In this document: positions 51,581 through 64,000 of the stretch, in pieces
How the letters are laid out: the number at the start of each line of letters is the position of its first letter
Numbering within the stretch: the first letter of the stretch is position 1
Origin: Lateolabrax maculatus
Lineage: Eukaryota; Chordata; Actinopteri; Acropomatiformes; Lateolabracidae
DNA length: 64,000 bases
Assembly: GCA_031216445.1 (NCBI GenBank)
Contig: CM062213.1
Coordinates: 13,703,501-13,767,500, forward strand
Direction of reading: 5' to 3'
Translations under genes and position numbers: made by a program
Notes under the pieces: model-generated
What the model was told of the DNA's origin: nothing
Seen by the model: the letters and a program-made list of their open reading frames with translations, nothing else
The model's database searches: none

Positions 51581-54500
51581 TCATAACAGAAATATTAAGC
51601 CTCCTTTTTCCTCCAAAGAATAACTATTATAGCGCTTTTCAAAAGCACCTGCTTGGCAGTTTATGTCAGGGTTGCAGGAGGACAAGCATCACATTAAAAT
51701 ATCTTCTGTGGAGTTCATTAAAATACCATCTGCTCACCCCAAAAATTACAAAGATTCATGACGGAGCAGAATTGCTCTCAAGGGAATTGTAAAAAAAAAA
51801 AATTTAAGATTCAGTAATCTGGCAACAGTGGTATTAGGCGATGCATGATTATGCATGCTGACAGGCTTTCAGCTGAGATCCCTGGAAACACATTCTCACC
51901 GAAGCAGTCAAACTGCAATAAGTGGAGCATCCAGGCAGAGCAAAGCGCTGAAACCAGCCATCACCACACACTAACAAATTCATACATGAAGAACCGCAGG
52001 AGAGCGTAAGAGGATTCAGAGTAGGAGTCGAGGAGAGCAATCGAAATCATACTCATGAATACTAACAAGGCTGGGAAAGAACAGAACAGAATAGCACATT
52101 AAAAACATGATTCATTACACAAGAAGATGTACACAGTACAATCAAACCAACTGCTTCCATTTTTAATAATAACCTTATAGAAACATACTGAAATTGGGTT
52201 TTCATTATTATAATTTGTGTTTGACATTTCTGATCCTATTTGCTGCATTTACACGTTTTCATGCTTCCTCAGTAAACCTTTCTGTTTTAATATTTGTGGC
52301 CTCTTTATGCATTTAGCATTCCCTCTTATTCCCCTAAAGTGATGAGATGAAGCAGAGGAGTGTTAACATATGAGCAATATCATAAATTGAGTGAGAACCA
52401 TGCAAATTAAGGCTGAGTGGAGCCAGATATTTTTATTTAAATATGAGGGACCGAAGGAGAATCCCCACAGATTTAAGCATTAAAGTCTGCATTTATAGTT
52501 TAAGGTGTTACTGTAGAATCTCTAGGCATAGGGAATCACATACAATTATGTGTAGGCTTTGCCAGCTGAATGTTGTAGCTCTGTGTACATGAAGTAACTT
52601 AATTATGTACACTTGCTCTCATGTTGACTTTGTGATACAACGATTGCTACAACATAAATAAACAGTAGTTTGGTAGATGAATTCTTATGAGGAGAATCAA
52701 CTTGTCCTTCACTTTAGTCTGATATTGCATCCTAAAGTCTTACTAACTTGATACTACTTAAAAATACGTGAAAAAATGTTGCTTGTTTCTATGACAAATA
52801 CCTTTTTTTTTTCATCTGGGAGAATCAAATGTCATTTTTTTAATTCTATTTTAAGCCATCTGCCTCACTCTGTCTTCTTTCACAATACTTCTACTCATTA
52901 CCATAACATTCCTGGACTAAATGTCTTATTAAGATGATTTTTTGTTGTCTTCACAATCAGCAAACACTACCAGCACTGGAAAAACATCCAAGAAAACACA
53001 AGCACATCAAGCCATTTCAAGCAGACCATTAACCATCCTTGCTGTGTCTGCATAACATGTGCATGTACAATTTTGAAAAGGTACACAAAGACCATGCCAC
53101 GGTCCTCTTTAGACACCACAGACACTTAAAGAAGTTTGGATCACAACACTTTGATCCAATTATGAAATAAATCAGCCTTAAACTTCAGTGCACATGCTGG
53201 TGTGAGTGTTCTCCTTACAGTACAAAGGAACAGTAAACTTGTTAAAGTCACATTGAAATTAAAATGTTATTTTCACAGTTAATTAACTTATTAATTAATA
53301 CTTAATCAATAAAGTCATAACAAATTTTTTGTCTTGTATTTGTATATTAAAAAACTCCATATACACCCAGTGAAATTATTTATCTTGAATGGTTGCCTAA
53401 TCATGTGTCAATAAGTGTAAATAAAATGTAAACAAATTTCTGAACAAGCTTGCCCTTCAGCCTCTACCATCAGCCTTTTCCTCCCTAACGGATACCCCAT
53501 TAATGGAACAATGTTGCTTTGCATTATATCCCTTTCCAGTAAACCCATTCAACAAGAAATGAAAACAAAAAAGTGGAAAATGCTTTAGAATAAAGTAATG
53601 TGTGTACAATTAGTGAAGTTAGAAGTGAAGATAACTGTGAAACAAAACTGTGGTGGACAGGGACCAAAAAAAAGAAATACATTTAATAATTATAACGAAC
53701 CAAAATAAACCTGGTCATGTCTGATGAATTTTAGCAGTTAGACCTAATCTCAGGGAGAACTGAGTGAGTTTTTGTAGTGACACACTGGTGGCCTACTCTT
53801 CACAGTGCAGCAGAACAGTGAATCACTGTGTCTGGACCCATGAGACAGGTGCAATAATGGGCAAAGCGGCTAATTCTGAGCACCAGTACTGACGTCTGGT
53901 GAACCTTAACACCCTGCACCTCCTGAGCCTGATTTTCATGGTGGGATTACAACCAGATAGCCTCTTTGTTTCATTGCATTACGCCGGATTACATGACCAG
54001 ATTACAATGTGTAAACTGTGTGGCGGGAGACCATGAGCACTGTATAGTTTATTATCAGAGGGAGCAAGCTTTATGATCCATATGATGCGATTTCATGTAT
54101 TGTTTCTGGGTCTGGGTATTATATGATATGTGTTGTTTTGTAAGCAAGCAGCTAAACTCCCAGGGAGTCTCATATTCCGTTTTAAAATCCTACATTTTCA
54201 AGGTCCCCCAGTGTTGTAAAATAACAGCAACTGTAGTTATTTTTTTTTTTTTTTACCTCCAAGGCTAATAAGTCAAAGAAGTCAGGTTCCATGTGAGAAT
54301 CATGCAAATACAGTCCTGTGCAAACAATTTAACTGTATCTTACTGCTTTGTACTATATCTTTAAAAGTCTTTTCCCCAAATGCCTTATTCTAATCTGTTA
54401 TACTACTTCTTATATCTTTGAAAATGTTAATCCTTAAACTACAATATGAGCAAAGTAGAAAGATTTATATACTATATTTTATACAAAAAAAAAAGAAAAT

Positions 54501-56780
54501 TGAACTGATTATATTTTTTGTGACGTCAGTTAACAGTATATTGAAGGGAATACTAGGGGATGGCAAACTATAGATATTTTTTTGGAAATGTATCAACCAA
54601 GATAAAATGTAAACCGTAATAAGCCATTTAATACAGAATTAAGTCCTAAAAACGGATCAATCACATGATCTAAAGTTGGATACACGAATACAAGATTTTT
54701 TGTTTTTGGGGGGGTATTTGGGGGGAAGTTTTTTTTTTAAAGACAAAAAATGTGAACAGAATAAAAAGAAACACTTAAGTAACTTAATCACAAGTACAAA
54801 TTCTGCTAACTGTACAAAGGTGCATCATATTAGGATGAATGAAAGTTAGAAGCATTTCACAGCAGTAAAAGAGTTTTCAAAAATACATGAGAACTAATAG
54901 AGCTCCAAAACAGTCAAATTATCAGTAGCCAACTGAAGGTGCAGCGGTCAAATCAAAAAATGTGGAAGTGTGTTTGTTAGTAAAAAAAAAAAAGAAAAGA
55001 AGAAGGCATGTGAAGCAACTCTGGGCCAGATGCCCGCCTGGCCCGACTCCTCAGAGCGATTGCTTCTGGCAGGGAATCAGATAGAAGGGAGAGTCATTTA
55101 TATTTCCTGCACCACCCCACAAGCTGTGGAGGCAGGGAGCATTTAAATCTCGTCTAAGGTCAACAGGGAACTCAATGGCTTTGATAACAAGTATCCCATC
55201 TTTGATTCCACACTCTTCTCGTCTCTGCAGAAAATTCTGTCTTTGATGAGGGGTTGTGCGAGAAGGTTCAAAAGTAAACAACACGAGGTGGATGACAGTG
55301 AATAACTGTGTTTAGGAGTTGACATATGGAAAAAGTTGAGATAAGGGAAACAAAAGGCATACCAATGTCGCTACACATCACATTAATGTCCCCACTCATG
55401 TCTGCTGTGTACACAGAAGCTGATGTTTTCTCATGAATTATTCAGGTTACAGTCCTGTGGAGGCAACTCGGCAGCACCACATGGAAGCTCACCTAAGGCT
55501 GAATACTAAATAATGGACTAATAGATCAGTTAGTGCTTTCTTTTCTCCAAATGAGACAAAACTGAATAAACTAAAAGGTGGGCTCACATATCTTCTGTGA
55601 AAATCTCTCCAGGAAACTGGAGAAGGTTTTCTGTGGCTGGCAGAAAAAGTCATAGGAGGACACGTAGCCGCTTCTGAGCTGACTCCTGCGTAAGCAAGCC
55701 AATCCTAGACACTTATCCGACTCAGCCAGACACAAACAACCCCACAACAAAAGGGCTGCAAAGAGTACAAACACTGTCTGTCACTCAAGAGGAGACTGAC
55801 AGGGATAGGGGCCCCTTCATATCACCCAAACTCTCACTGAAATTGAGGTGAACACCTTTGATCTGCAGAAAGATGCGTGTAGTGATCCAGATCAGCTTTG
55901 TGACAGTGCTCGGGGGTTTCCATAGAAACATGTGCGCCCCGAACATGCCAGACTTAAACATCCTGAACCGCATCAACAGATGGTTTCTGGAGAGGCTGAA
56001 GGATGATGAAGTCTCACAATCTGGCATGCATCATTTCATCTGACGGAGGCCATATTGTCATCTTAAAAATATCCACGGTGAAAGTTACACCCTTTATTTA
56101 CAAAATAGCATTTGTTTGATTGGATGAGAGATTACTGTGTGTGTATAATAATGTGACAGGGAACAATACAAAAATGAATGTGTCTGCCACATGGTATTTG
56201 AAAAACAATCTCATCTGTCATGCCGTATCAGGAAATATAAATCTACACTGTCATTTTATCCCCGCACTCAGGTTTTCCTAATCATCAGCTGTGACAGACG
56301 TGTTTTAAAATCTTCTCCACAGTCAGCTCCAATATGTTCATTTTTATGTGTACTCATTAATGAGTGGGTAGAAATGTGGAAACTGGTGAAAGACCACTAG
56401 GGGCTGAAACTGCAGTTGCTAAAAAGAGCAACCCCAGCTCTTGAAGTCCAGCCCACTTCATCTCATTCTGTAACACAAAGGATGTAACATTGGAATAGAT
56501 GCAACCGATTTCCAAACAATAGTGTAAGAAGACAAAAAATAACTCAAAATGAGGCATGAGATGAAAGCTGAGGGTTTTCCCCAACACATTCAGGTAATAG
56601 CAGTTTCTTTGTGTTCAAACACCCAAAGATACTTACAGAACAAAGACAGCCGCACATAAAGAGGATCTCATAAAAGATAACCTACCTTTCCTGCAGGCAT
56701 TGGGACTCAAAATGGCTGAACAGAAAATAACAGAAATCATGGATTGATTTTTTCGGTGTCAATGTGAGTATGTGATTGAT

Positions 56781-56850
56781 TGGCAACCTGTCCAGAGTGT
56801 AACCCGCCTCTCGCCCAGTGTCAGCTGGGACAGGCTCCAGACCCACCCCA
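56781..56850 (+). mobile_element. L2-type LINE 3' fragment
   Basis: The sequence GGCAACCTGTCCAGAGTGTA, followed by CCCGCCTCTCGCCCAGTG and CAGCTGGGACAGGCTCCAG, is the characteristic 3' region of L2-like LINEs in fish. The copy is a short 5'-truncated tail and is followed directly by an impure C-rich run (56842-56867). Confidence 0.7.
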
Positions 56851-56867
56851 CCCCACCCCCCCCCCCC
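56842..56867. repeat. C-rich run after the L2 tail
   Basis: CCCACCCCACCCC units grade into a pure run of 12 C. Confidence 0.9.
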
Positions 56868-57449
56868 ACGCTCAAATTCTTTATTAGTTCATTATGTACC
56901 AGATCTGAACTGATCCACTTTCTCACTAATAACTGCAGGAGACCCCAAACCTCACTGGATCATTAATCCAGCCACCCAATCTATTTTATTTTGGGCTCAT
57001 GCTCATATTGCTTCTTTAATTCTTCTATGGTCAATAATGAATTAAGGTAGATCTGCCAGCATTGTAATTGAAATGACTAAACTGGCAGCTTACTGCTCTG
57101 CCACAATCAGCTATGATTTCTGACTCATATGAAACTTTTCAATTTCATTTCATTTCGTCTCTTAAATTGCAAAGCTTTCTTTTGAACCCAGCAACTCTAT
57201 GCAAAGATTATGCCTCTTTGAGACTGTGAGGCTGCAAAAGAGATAAATTAGTCAATTGAAATGCACATTGCAATGCTGAGTATGAAGTGTGCTGTATAAA
57301 TTATAATTGTGAATATAAATAAACAAGGTAGGTTTATACTTGACTTAAACTGTGGAAATAGAAGTTTCCAGTAAAAAATGATAACGACACTTAGTCAGCC
57401 GTGCTCGCTGCTCTGTGCTGAAGTTAGACACAGCGGTGCCTTGAATTGA

Positions 57450-58000
57450 ATGCTAACATCAACATGCAAACATGCTGAAAAATGCAATATTAACATGCTG
57501 ATGTCTAGCAGGTATAGGTCAAATATTATTAGTGTCATGAATTCTTAAACCCTAAAGGTTTTATATTTGCAATACTTTCCCAGAGCCTAGAAATGTGAGA
57601 GAAAGCAGAGCGGGCAGGGCCAGTGAGAGAAACACTAATAACCATTTGCAGTGGGCAGCACATTGCAGAAGCAAAACAGCAGGAAACTTGTTTTGGCTTA
57701 TGCACTTGGTGAACAATTTCCTTTCAAGTGAATGGGCGCCATTTTGAAGCTCTGGTATCCGATTCTTATAATACATCCGTGAAGGCCCACCAAAGTTGGG
57801 CAACGTAAATTTCTGTACCACATGTTACAGTCATCCATCTAGTATATGACCTGCTGATGGTTTTAGATGAAAAGTCAGGGGATCACCAAAGTTATTTGGA
57901 TTTACCCTCTGGGTGCAATGGATATATGTACCAAATTTCATGTCAATCCATCCAAGAGTTGTTAGATATTTCAGTCTGGACCAAAGTGGTGGACTGATCA
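57450..58000. mobile_element. Dispersed teleost repeat, second and longer copy
   Basis: It begins with TGCTAACATCAACATGCAAA and CATGCTGAAAAATGC. After a gap it continues with GATGAAAAGTCAGGGGATCA, ACCAAATTTCATGTCAATCC and ATATTTCAGTCTGGACCAAA, in the usual order of this family. The stretch 57575-57830 may be a separate insertion. Confidence 0.55.
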
Positions 58001-60079
58001 ACAGACCAACAGGTTGAAGCCAGGTTTCCCTTGATTTAAAACAGTAGGAACAGAGGCTGATTGTTCCATTCCCAAGTTTTAAACAAATACTGTAATTACT
58101 TAATGTTCTCTGATTTAAGGTAACATCTGGCCCACAATGTACCAATCAATTATTCTCTGCTAAGGCCGTTGAAATCTCTGATAGGCGATAGGATAAGTAC
58201 TTCTGTTTGTAAAACTTAGTTTCTGGGCTCTGTTTGTTGTCACTGACCTCGACAGCTGAGTGTTTGTTCTGAAGTGATCCCCTCTCCCAGAGTGAGAAGA
58301 GGACTGACTTCAGACAAAAAGACGTGTATTTTTTGAGAATTATGGTGAGCAATGTCTCCTGTGTCACGCCATCATCAGGACGCTATTGTAGCCCCGGTGA
58401 CTCCTCGACCAAAGTAGCTAATGCAGTGCAACGTTCCACTACATCAATTCACAGCTTCCACACCCACTGAAATGCATTTGATTCGTCACCCCAGCACAGC
58501 AACAGGAACATAAATAATTCATCTGTGCAAGTGACAAATGAGGCAATCAATTCTGGGCCAGCACTCAAAGAGAAACTATTCAAATCCCTTCTAAATTAAT
58601 TTTCCGCCTTTTAGTGGCCGTGGACATGAAATTTTAATGCTGAATTCATCAGATGATGTTTTTGCCCAGACTTCCACAAACTAAAACATTTGGTGTCGGA
58701 TTTTTTTTTTTTAAATATACATAATATAAAAAACAGTAAGCCTCGGAGAGTTCATTATTCTTTCAGATCAGCAGTAAAAGTCTCACTGCTGGCAGCACTA
58801 AATACTGGACATCAGAGCATCTGTAAGTTGCCTTGCCTGAACTGCACAGAGAATAGCAGGCACTTTGAAACGGGAGACCAGACGTTAAAAGAGCAGAAGA
58901 GATGGAGGGCTGGACTCATTTCATATTCCATCTGACAGCGGAAACACTACTCTCCATGAATGTAAAACCCACTGGATGAGCTGAGCTCCTCTATGTTGGA
59001 TGAGATCACACTTGACTTTGACCTCCGAGACTCGGAGAACAAAGAAATCTGATGCATAATCTGGCCACAATTATTTTGGCCGTCTATTGTAGCCTGAGTG
59101 ATGAAAGGCAACCTCAAAGCTCAATCCTGCTGCTCAAATGAAGTGAATTACAAAGTGTGGGGTTTGAGTATTAAATCTGAATCCAGTGTCAAATCCGGTC
59201 ACTGAATCCAGATCCTTTCAGGTCCCTAGTTGTGTCTAATAATCTATCAACATTTTCAAGTAAACTTATAAGTAACTAAAACTCAGTTTGGGACAGAGAA
59301 GCTCTCTTTTGGCTGTAGCCTCAGAATAAACAAACGTATCGTTTCGTATCATTGTCCTCTGACAGTTCAGACCAACAATCCCCCAGCTTGTAGAGGCCTC
59401 CATCTGACACTCCTTCAAAGAAAAAACGAGAGAACATGTAAAGCTTGTGGGTGTAAAGGCTGACACAAACAAGGCCAACAGGCAGGGAAATCTGTCATGC
59501 TGACTGGTGTCTGAGCGCTTCACTTAACATTGAACTACCGGCAAACTTTTTTTTTCAAGTGCAACTTCTTGGGAAGATAATCGGTACTCCATCCGCGGCT
59601 GAGGTTCCCACTCATCCATCACCTCTGAATGCTTTTCCTGACTAACAGAAAAAACTGACTGCGGGCTAACAATCTTTCACTCCAGCTTGCATACCACTGA
59701 GCGGAGGTGAAAGCAATGGCCTTTTGCTGAATTACCTTCCCTTTAATCAATGACACTATGTCGGAGAAAATATCTCCAGGAGAATGGCGGAGGACTCCTT
59801 ATCCATCATGTAAGTCTGGGATGCTGCTAATGGATGACCCAAATACATCACTGTGTCAAGATTCATCAGACATTCATCAAAATGTAAAAGGAATATAAAT
59901 AAAAAGACAAGTGGTAGCAACACTTTAAGGATGAATTATCATCTCATCTGAAGCAGAGAAGAGAGAGAGAACATTTTTTTTACTTTGTTTTTGTGTTTTT
60001 AAAGCAAAGATGCTAAAACACAAATTTGTTTTATCCTTAAGACTAATAGAGTGCTTAAATCTCTGGAGGTAACTCTAAA

Positions 60080-60185
60080 GCAGGGGTGCCCGAGCTTTAT
60101 CCCTTGGAGGGTCAAAACTGAAACTTAATGGCGGGGAACAGGCCAAAATCAAACACCTATTGTATTGTTAAGATGCAAAATGGTA
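60080..60185. mobile_element. hAT-like terminal fragment (CAGGGGTGCCCGAGC)
   Basis: CAGGGGTGCCCGAGCTTTAT resembles the CAGGGGT start of many hAT-derived elements. No matching second terminus was found nearby, so this is a weak call. Confidence 0.3.
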
Positions 60186-60282
60186 GTAGGAGCTCAAGTT
60201 CCCTTAATTGGCTGACTTCCTGCGCAAAGTGTCACTCTGCCTGCTGTGCTCAGATTATGAAAAATAACTAATCAAATTGATT

Positions 60283-60355
60283 TGATGTGATGTGATGTGA
60301 TGTTTCTGGGGTTGTGGTTGGGGTTGGGGTTAGTGTTAGTGTTAGTGTCAGTGTT
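60283..60355. repeat. (GATGT)n then GGGGTT/GTGTTA tract
   Basis: Four TGATG units are followed by GGTTGGGGTTGGGGTTAGTG and three AGTGTT repeats. The G-rich part resembles telomere-variant repeats but is too short and mixed to be telomeric. Confidence 0.75.
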
Positions 60356-60613
60356 GTAGTTATAGTTTAGAGTTTCCCATTTTCTTTTGTACTGCACAAA
60401 TTATGATCATTTAAATAAAAGTTAAACCAAATGGCTTAAAACAAAACTCTGAAAATTAGGGAACGATAGACTATTTAACTAATATTTACTTTTTTGTAGT
60501 ATCATTTCAAAATGTATACACAGCACTCTGGTTTTGGCTTATATGAATTTATGGTGTCTTGTAGCCCAGGTGAGCTGAACAAAGTACGCATGACATAATA
60601 ATAAAAATGTAAT

Positions 60614-60636
60614 TTATTCATTCATTCATTCGTTCA
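60614..60636. repeat. (ATTC)n microsatellite
   Basis: About five ATTC units, the last one changed to GTTC. Confidence 0.85.
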
Positions 60637-61037
60637 TCTGTCTGTTGGCTAAAGGCCGACATAGTAACCGAAGAGTAACATACAATGTAAACAAGCCAAT
60701 TCCTCTTGAGCCTCAGAGAGACCATACTGAGGTGTCTGTGCGATACAGTTTTGCTTCTGTAAACCTCCTTGTACAAAAACTTGTGCTAAAATGTGTATGT
60801 GTGAAGTAGAGATAATTGGGGAAAATTCCTCTTGTAATACTTTGTGACTTGTTCTGCTATGTGCATCTGAAACTCTTAGTTCTATCAGTAATTAATGATC
60901 TATCCCAGCTGCATTATAGTAATATCTTTCCTCTGGGCCAAACATTGTTTGTAGTCTCTTTCTAAAAATGATCTTGACCAGAGGGACAAGCATGCGCTGA
61001 GTGATCTTTGACCTTGTTGAGAGGGGAGAGGCTGTAC

Positions 61038-61195
61038 CTGAGCGTCCATGAGCAGGTGTCTCATCAGGGTCATGGACTTCCTCAAGGTGTCCCGCTCTCC
61101 CGGGATGAAGGACGCATCCTCGTTAGTCAGGCTACAAGGTCTGGTCACCATGAACTGAGCAATCTGGTCGTTCAGGCTGTTGAGAGACTGGACCG
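61038..61195 (-). CDS. kazn: kazrin, internal coding exon upstream of the MMEDNK exon
   Basis: Kazrin is a liprin-related scaffold protein with an N-terminal coiled coil and C-terminal SAM domains, reported to bind periplakin and ARVCF catenin and to act in desmosome, cytoskeleton and endosome biology. This 158-bp exon supplies two bases of a split codon and then 52 codons. The peptide begins VQSLNSLNDQIAQF and runs through NEDASFIPGERDTLRK to LLMDAQ. It is charged and leucine-rich, consistent with helix. The acceptor on the minus strand is a pyrimidine tract (TTTTTCTCAG, AG at 61197-61196); the donor is CAG/GTAC (GT at 61037-61036). The exon ends in phase 0, matching the phase-0 start of the next exon at 34302, so the junction reads MDAQ/GKILKMMEDNKQL. 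It carries no start of its own beyond internal methionines, so at least one exon lies further 5', outside the window. Assignment rests on the join with the recognisable kazrin exon; the fish paralogue (kazna or kaznb) cannot be told. Confidence 0.82.
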
Positions 61196-64000
61196 CTGAG
61201 AAAAAGCCAAAAGAGAATTGGGTCAGTTAAAAGTAGAACCACATAGACTAGTGTTAACCCATGAATCATACTTTCATTGTCATCGCAATATAAACAAGCG
61301 CGCTATACAAACTGAAAAAGACACGCGATGAATAAGGAAATGTTCCAGCCGTAGTTAAGGAGTTCCATGAAAAGGGCCCGGCGCACGTCCAACTGCAATA
61401 CTTAATCCCCTCCACCGGCTCGGCTTATTTATTTATCGCAAGTCATATCGTCATCGCAATACTGAACAATGTTATTGCACATCTCAATTTCTCCTCATAT
61501 TGTGCCGTACTAGCTTAGACACAGAAACACAAGCATTCGAGACAGCCTATCTACGTTTTGCTCTACTGTCATGTAGGCCAAGGAGCTCCAAAGTTTCCTC
61601 TCTCTAGTGGGATTTTCTGGATCAGACTTCCTGCATCCACGGCTATAATCGAGTGGTTTCCATTGTTCTCCTCTTCAGAATAATCCCTCTTTTGGACAAG
61701 AGGGGCATCATTAGACTAAATCCATTACGAAGACACAGAGAATCACATTCAACCCATTAAATAATCCATTTTTTTTATGGAGACAGTCCCAGTAATAATG
61801 TCTATTCAGTTCAGTCAGAGGCTGTATCAACACAATATGAAGTTCAGAAATGTCTTTGTTTCTTAGAGCATGCCCAAGGTTTCCTCAGAGGGCTCCATTA
61901 AGCTCTGGTCAGAGATGTGGGTGGTAATGTAGAAATGTTTGATCATTGCTGAAACATTTCACTGAGGTATACAAGATTCAAACCAAGACAACAGGCTGAT
62001 AGGGTGCTGTGATGCTCATGCATTTAAAATACTCAACACAACCTCTAGTTGAGATTAACAATTGCACGTTTGTGATTGATGGATATAAACCTTTATTTAT
62101 ACAGTGAAAACTCAACAAGAGCATGTTGACTTTTGCAGAAGATACCAAATATGGCATGTTGAATGTTGGGGAGATGTGTATAAAAGGATGCACAAGACAT
62201 CTAGAATATTTCCATTTGATGGAAGGGTGCAGACATGTAAAACATGCTGGAGTCCTGGATTTAAATATTTTTCCAACCTTAAAACTACTCACTGTCTGTT
62301 AGGTTTAATTGTTTATGCTATTAAATGTCAGAAAAAAGTGAAAATGCCCATCACAATTTTATAGACACAGATGACGTCTTCAGAGTCCTTCTTTTCTCCG
62401 ACCAACAGTCAAAAACTGAGCAAATTGTTGATTCATTTTCCTTCAATCGACCAACTGTGTCAACATTAGTCACCATGGAGAAAGCATGTTTTGAAGGAGG
62501 TCAGGACACTTGCTCCAAGTCCAGCATCACTTTCTTTCACACACAAACACACCAGCAGGCTAAGAGGTCAATTTGGGGCGAGAGTGACAGAGCGACTGAA
62601 GCAACATGTGACTCACTGACAGCAGCCAAGGTCGGCTTTTCAGCAGAATGATCAAAGATTTACGGTCACACCTTCCAGCCTTCTCTTGAACTGCAGGAGC
62701 ATGGCAAAAAGAGGCAAGTTTACGAGCACACAGCAGCCCTGCAGGCAGTGCGGCATACATGCGGCATACATAAAATGTTTATGACAGAGGTTGACGATTG
62801 GATTCTAATTTCACATTCAACATTTACAAGGTGTACCTCTCTGCGAAGACAGCCAAACACGCCTGGTAATGGCACACTGCTAGTGAAAATGACATGGTGT
62901 CAAACTTGGAGAACAGACACACCTTCTCCTCTCTGCTCCACTTTAAATTTTTATTCATTCTGTCACACACTGTGATACATGATGGAGAAGACAGGTAGCT
63001 TTCTATAAAAGTAACATTACTTTGACCACCTTGAATATGTCAACATAAATGCCACAGCTCCTGGACAGAGCTGAAAAGCATCAGAAAAAAATGACACATG
63101 AAGTTGAATTTTGAATTTATTGTAATAACTGATTTCTTCTTACTCGTGAAACTGTTTTCCGGGCCGCTGACATCTCCACCACCACCTGCACATTTAATAT
63201 TCATCTGGTTTGAGCAAACTGGTCGAGGCAGCAGCACGGGGGATGATCGTACACCCTGTTGTCTGCTGAGAATTTGTAAGTAAGGAAATGTCAAACCATG
63301 TTTTCACATAGCTGATCAGATACAATAGCGAGTGTAATAATTTAAAATGGCTTGGTGAAGCTGACCGTTTGTGAACTCATTTTAATAATACAGAGAAGAT
63401 GTCAGAAGAGGAATATCCATGAGAAAAAAAAAATCATCCAAGTTCATTTTGGTTAATTTTTGCCAACTTTCTGTGCATTCATTTTTGTTTCATTTAGCAC
63501 CTTTTTTAACTGTCTTCGCCTGCATGGTATCATTATTTTCAGCACAAACTCAGCTGTAAGTCTGCCTAATAATTTTGTAGCATAAAGTTGCCAGCAACCC
63601 AAAATACAAGAAAAATTACACCAGCACCTATAAAAGTTTACAAATCTAGTACAGAACAGTTCAAGGTTGTTTTTATTTTACAATATTTTATCTGTACACA
63701 CGAACATGTAAGAAACTATAATATAGTATATTTCCATGTAAAGTGATCTTATTAACTTGATTTTGTAGCCTTTTCATCCAAAGTCTTTGTATGCCAGTAA
63801 ATCACGGCATATATTAATAATCCAATATTTTAAAAGTGTCATTGATTTCATTTTCTTCTGGTCTACAGCTATAAATGAAATACTTAGTGAAAGCCGCACA
63901 TCAGCAGCAAACTCTACTTGTTTCCTCAGGTCTCTACATTTTTACATTGCCCCATCAGGTTGGTATTTCTTCACATCTGTATTTTCTTACGTGAAATATA
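61196..64000 (-). other. kazn: kazrin intron (3' part), running out of the window
   Basis: This is the intron preceding the 61038-61195 exon, with no upstream exon that I could recognise. It is ordinary AT-rich sequence. A degenerate copy of a common teleost dispersed repeat lies around 62315-62465. Short open frames on both strands (for example 62104-62364, 62325-62651 and 63040-63294) lack convincing splice context or family motifs and are treated as chance. Confidence 0.7.
62315..62465. mobile_element. Decayed copy of the GCTGCAACTAA MITE
   Basis: AAATGTCAGAAAAAAGTGAA, ATGCCCATCACAATTTTATA and CCGACCAACAGTCAAAAACT follow the interior order known for this teleost family. The ends are eroded. 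Confidence 0.5.

Larger units (their letters stand above)
34303..61037 (-). other. kazn: kazrin intron, 26.7 kb, between the two visible exons
   Basis: The intron is bounded by the CAG/GTAC donor at 61037 and the CCTCAG acceptor at 34303. It carries many mobile-element copies, described separately: a Pack-MULE-like element (41361-41815), a roughly 4 kb element with a nested MITE (45920-49897), a tRNA-derived SINE (51446-51580), an L2-like tail (56781-56850) and teleost MITE families. Stretches 37046-39700, 42000-44600, 51600-56700 and 58100-60050 hold no gene or repeat that I can identify. The 34460-34900 part, directly upstream of the MMEDNK exon, is richer in GA/CT and CpG than its surroundings and could hold an alternative first exon. 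Confidence 0.75.

Noticed and set aside
60309..60355. Telomere-like GGGGTT/GGGTTAG sequence
   Set aside because: Only a few mixed units, not TTAGGG arrays; an ordinary simple repeat rather than an interstitial telomere.

Overview
The window looks like intronic DNA from a ray-finned fish, probably a percomorph. It is AT-rich and non-coding almost throughout, with vertebrate-type splice junctions, short microsatellites and several repeat types common in teleost genomes: a tRNA-derived SINE, an L2-type LINE tail, and several non-autonomous DNA transposon families. I see no bacterial gene structure, rRNA or tRNA gene, or CRISPR array.

The only host gene I can support is kazrin (kazn), on the minus strand. 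Two coding exons are visible. The upstream one (61038-61195) encodes a short coiled-coil-type segment ending in MDAQ. The downstream one (34095-34302) encodes GKILK followed by MMEDNKQL, the known start of the shorter kazrin isoforms. The exons join phase 0 to phase 0 across a 26.7 kb intron. Exons further 5' lie beyond position 64000, and the remaining coiled-coil and SAM-domain exons lie before position 1. The window is therefore an N-terminal part of a very large gene: about 34 kb of the intron after the MMEDNK exon, the whole intron before it, and 2.8 kb of the intron before that.

The introns hold most of what is notable. The best candidate for something undescribed is a family of five related 230-460 bp elements at 2702-3087, 7057-7468, 14860-15093, 30300-30541 and 41361-41815. 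They have imperfect TAGCCTGG terminal inverted repeats. In the four copies with both ends, a 9-bp direct repeat flanks the element (9/9, 8/9, 7/9 and 7/9 identical). Inside is a promoter-like stretch (CCAAT box, then a YY1-like site at an ATG) followed by the start of a RecQ-like helicase reading frame that degenerates around the Walker A motif. This fits a gene-capturing, Mutator-like (Pack-MULE type) element that moved a promoter plus first exon around the genome.

From 45920 to 49897 is a second, roughly 4 kb structure with matching ends. It contains a nested 430-bp MITE and, on the minus strand, what look like exons with splice sites and an AATAAA signal. The other repeats are listed individually. 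The remaining long stretches hold nothing I can identify; open reading frames there look like chance.
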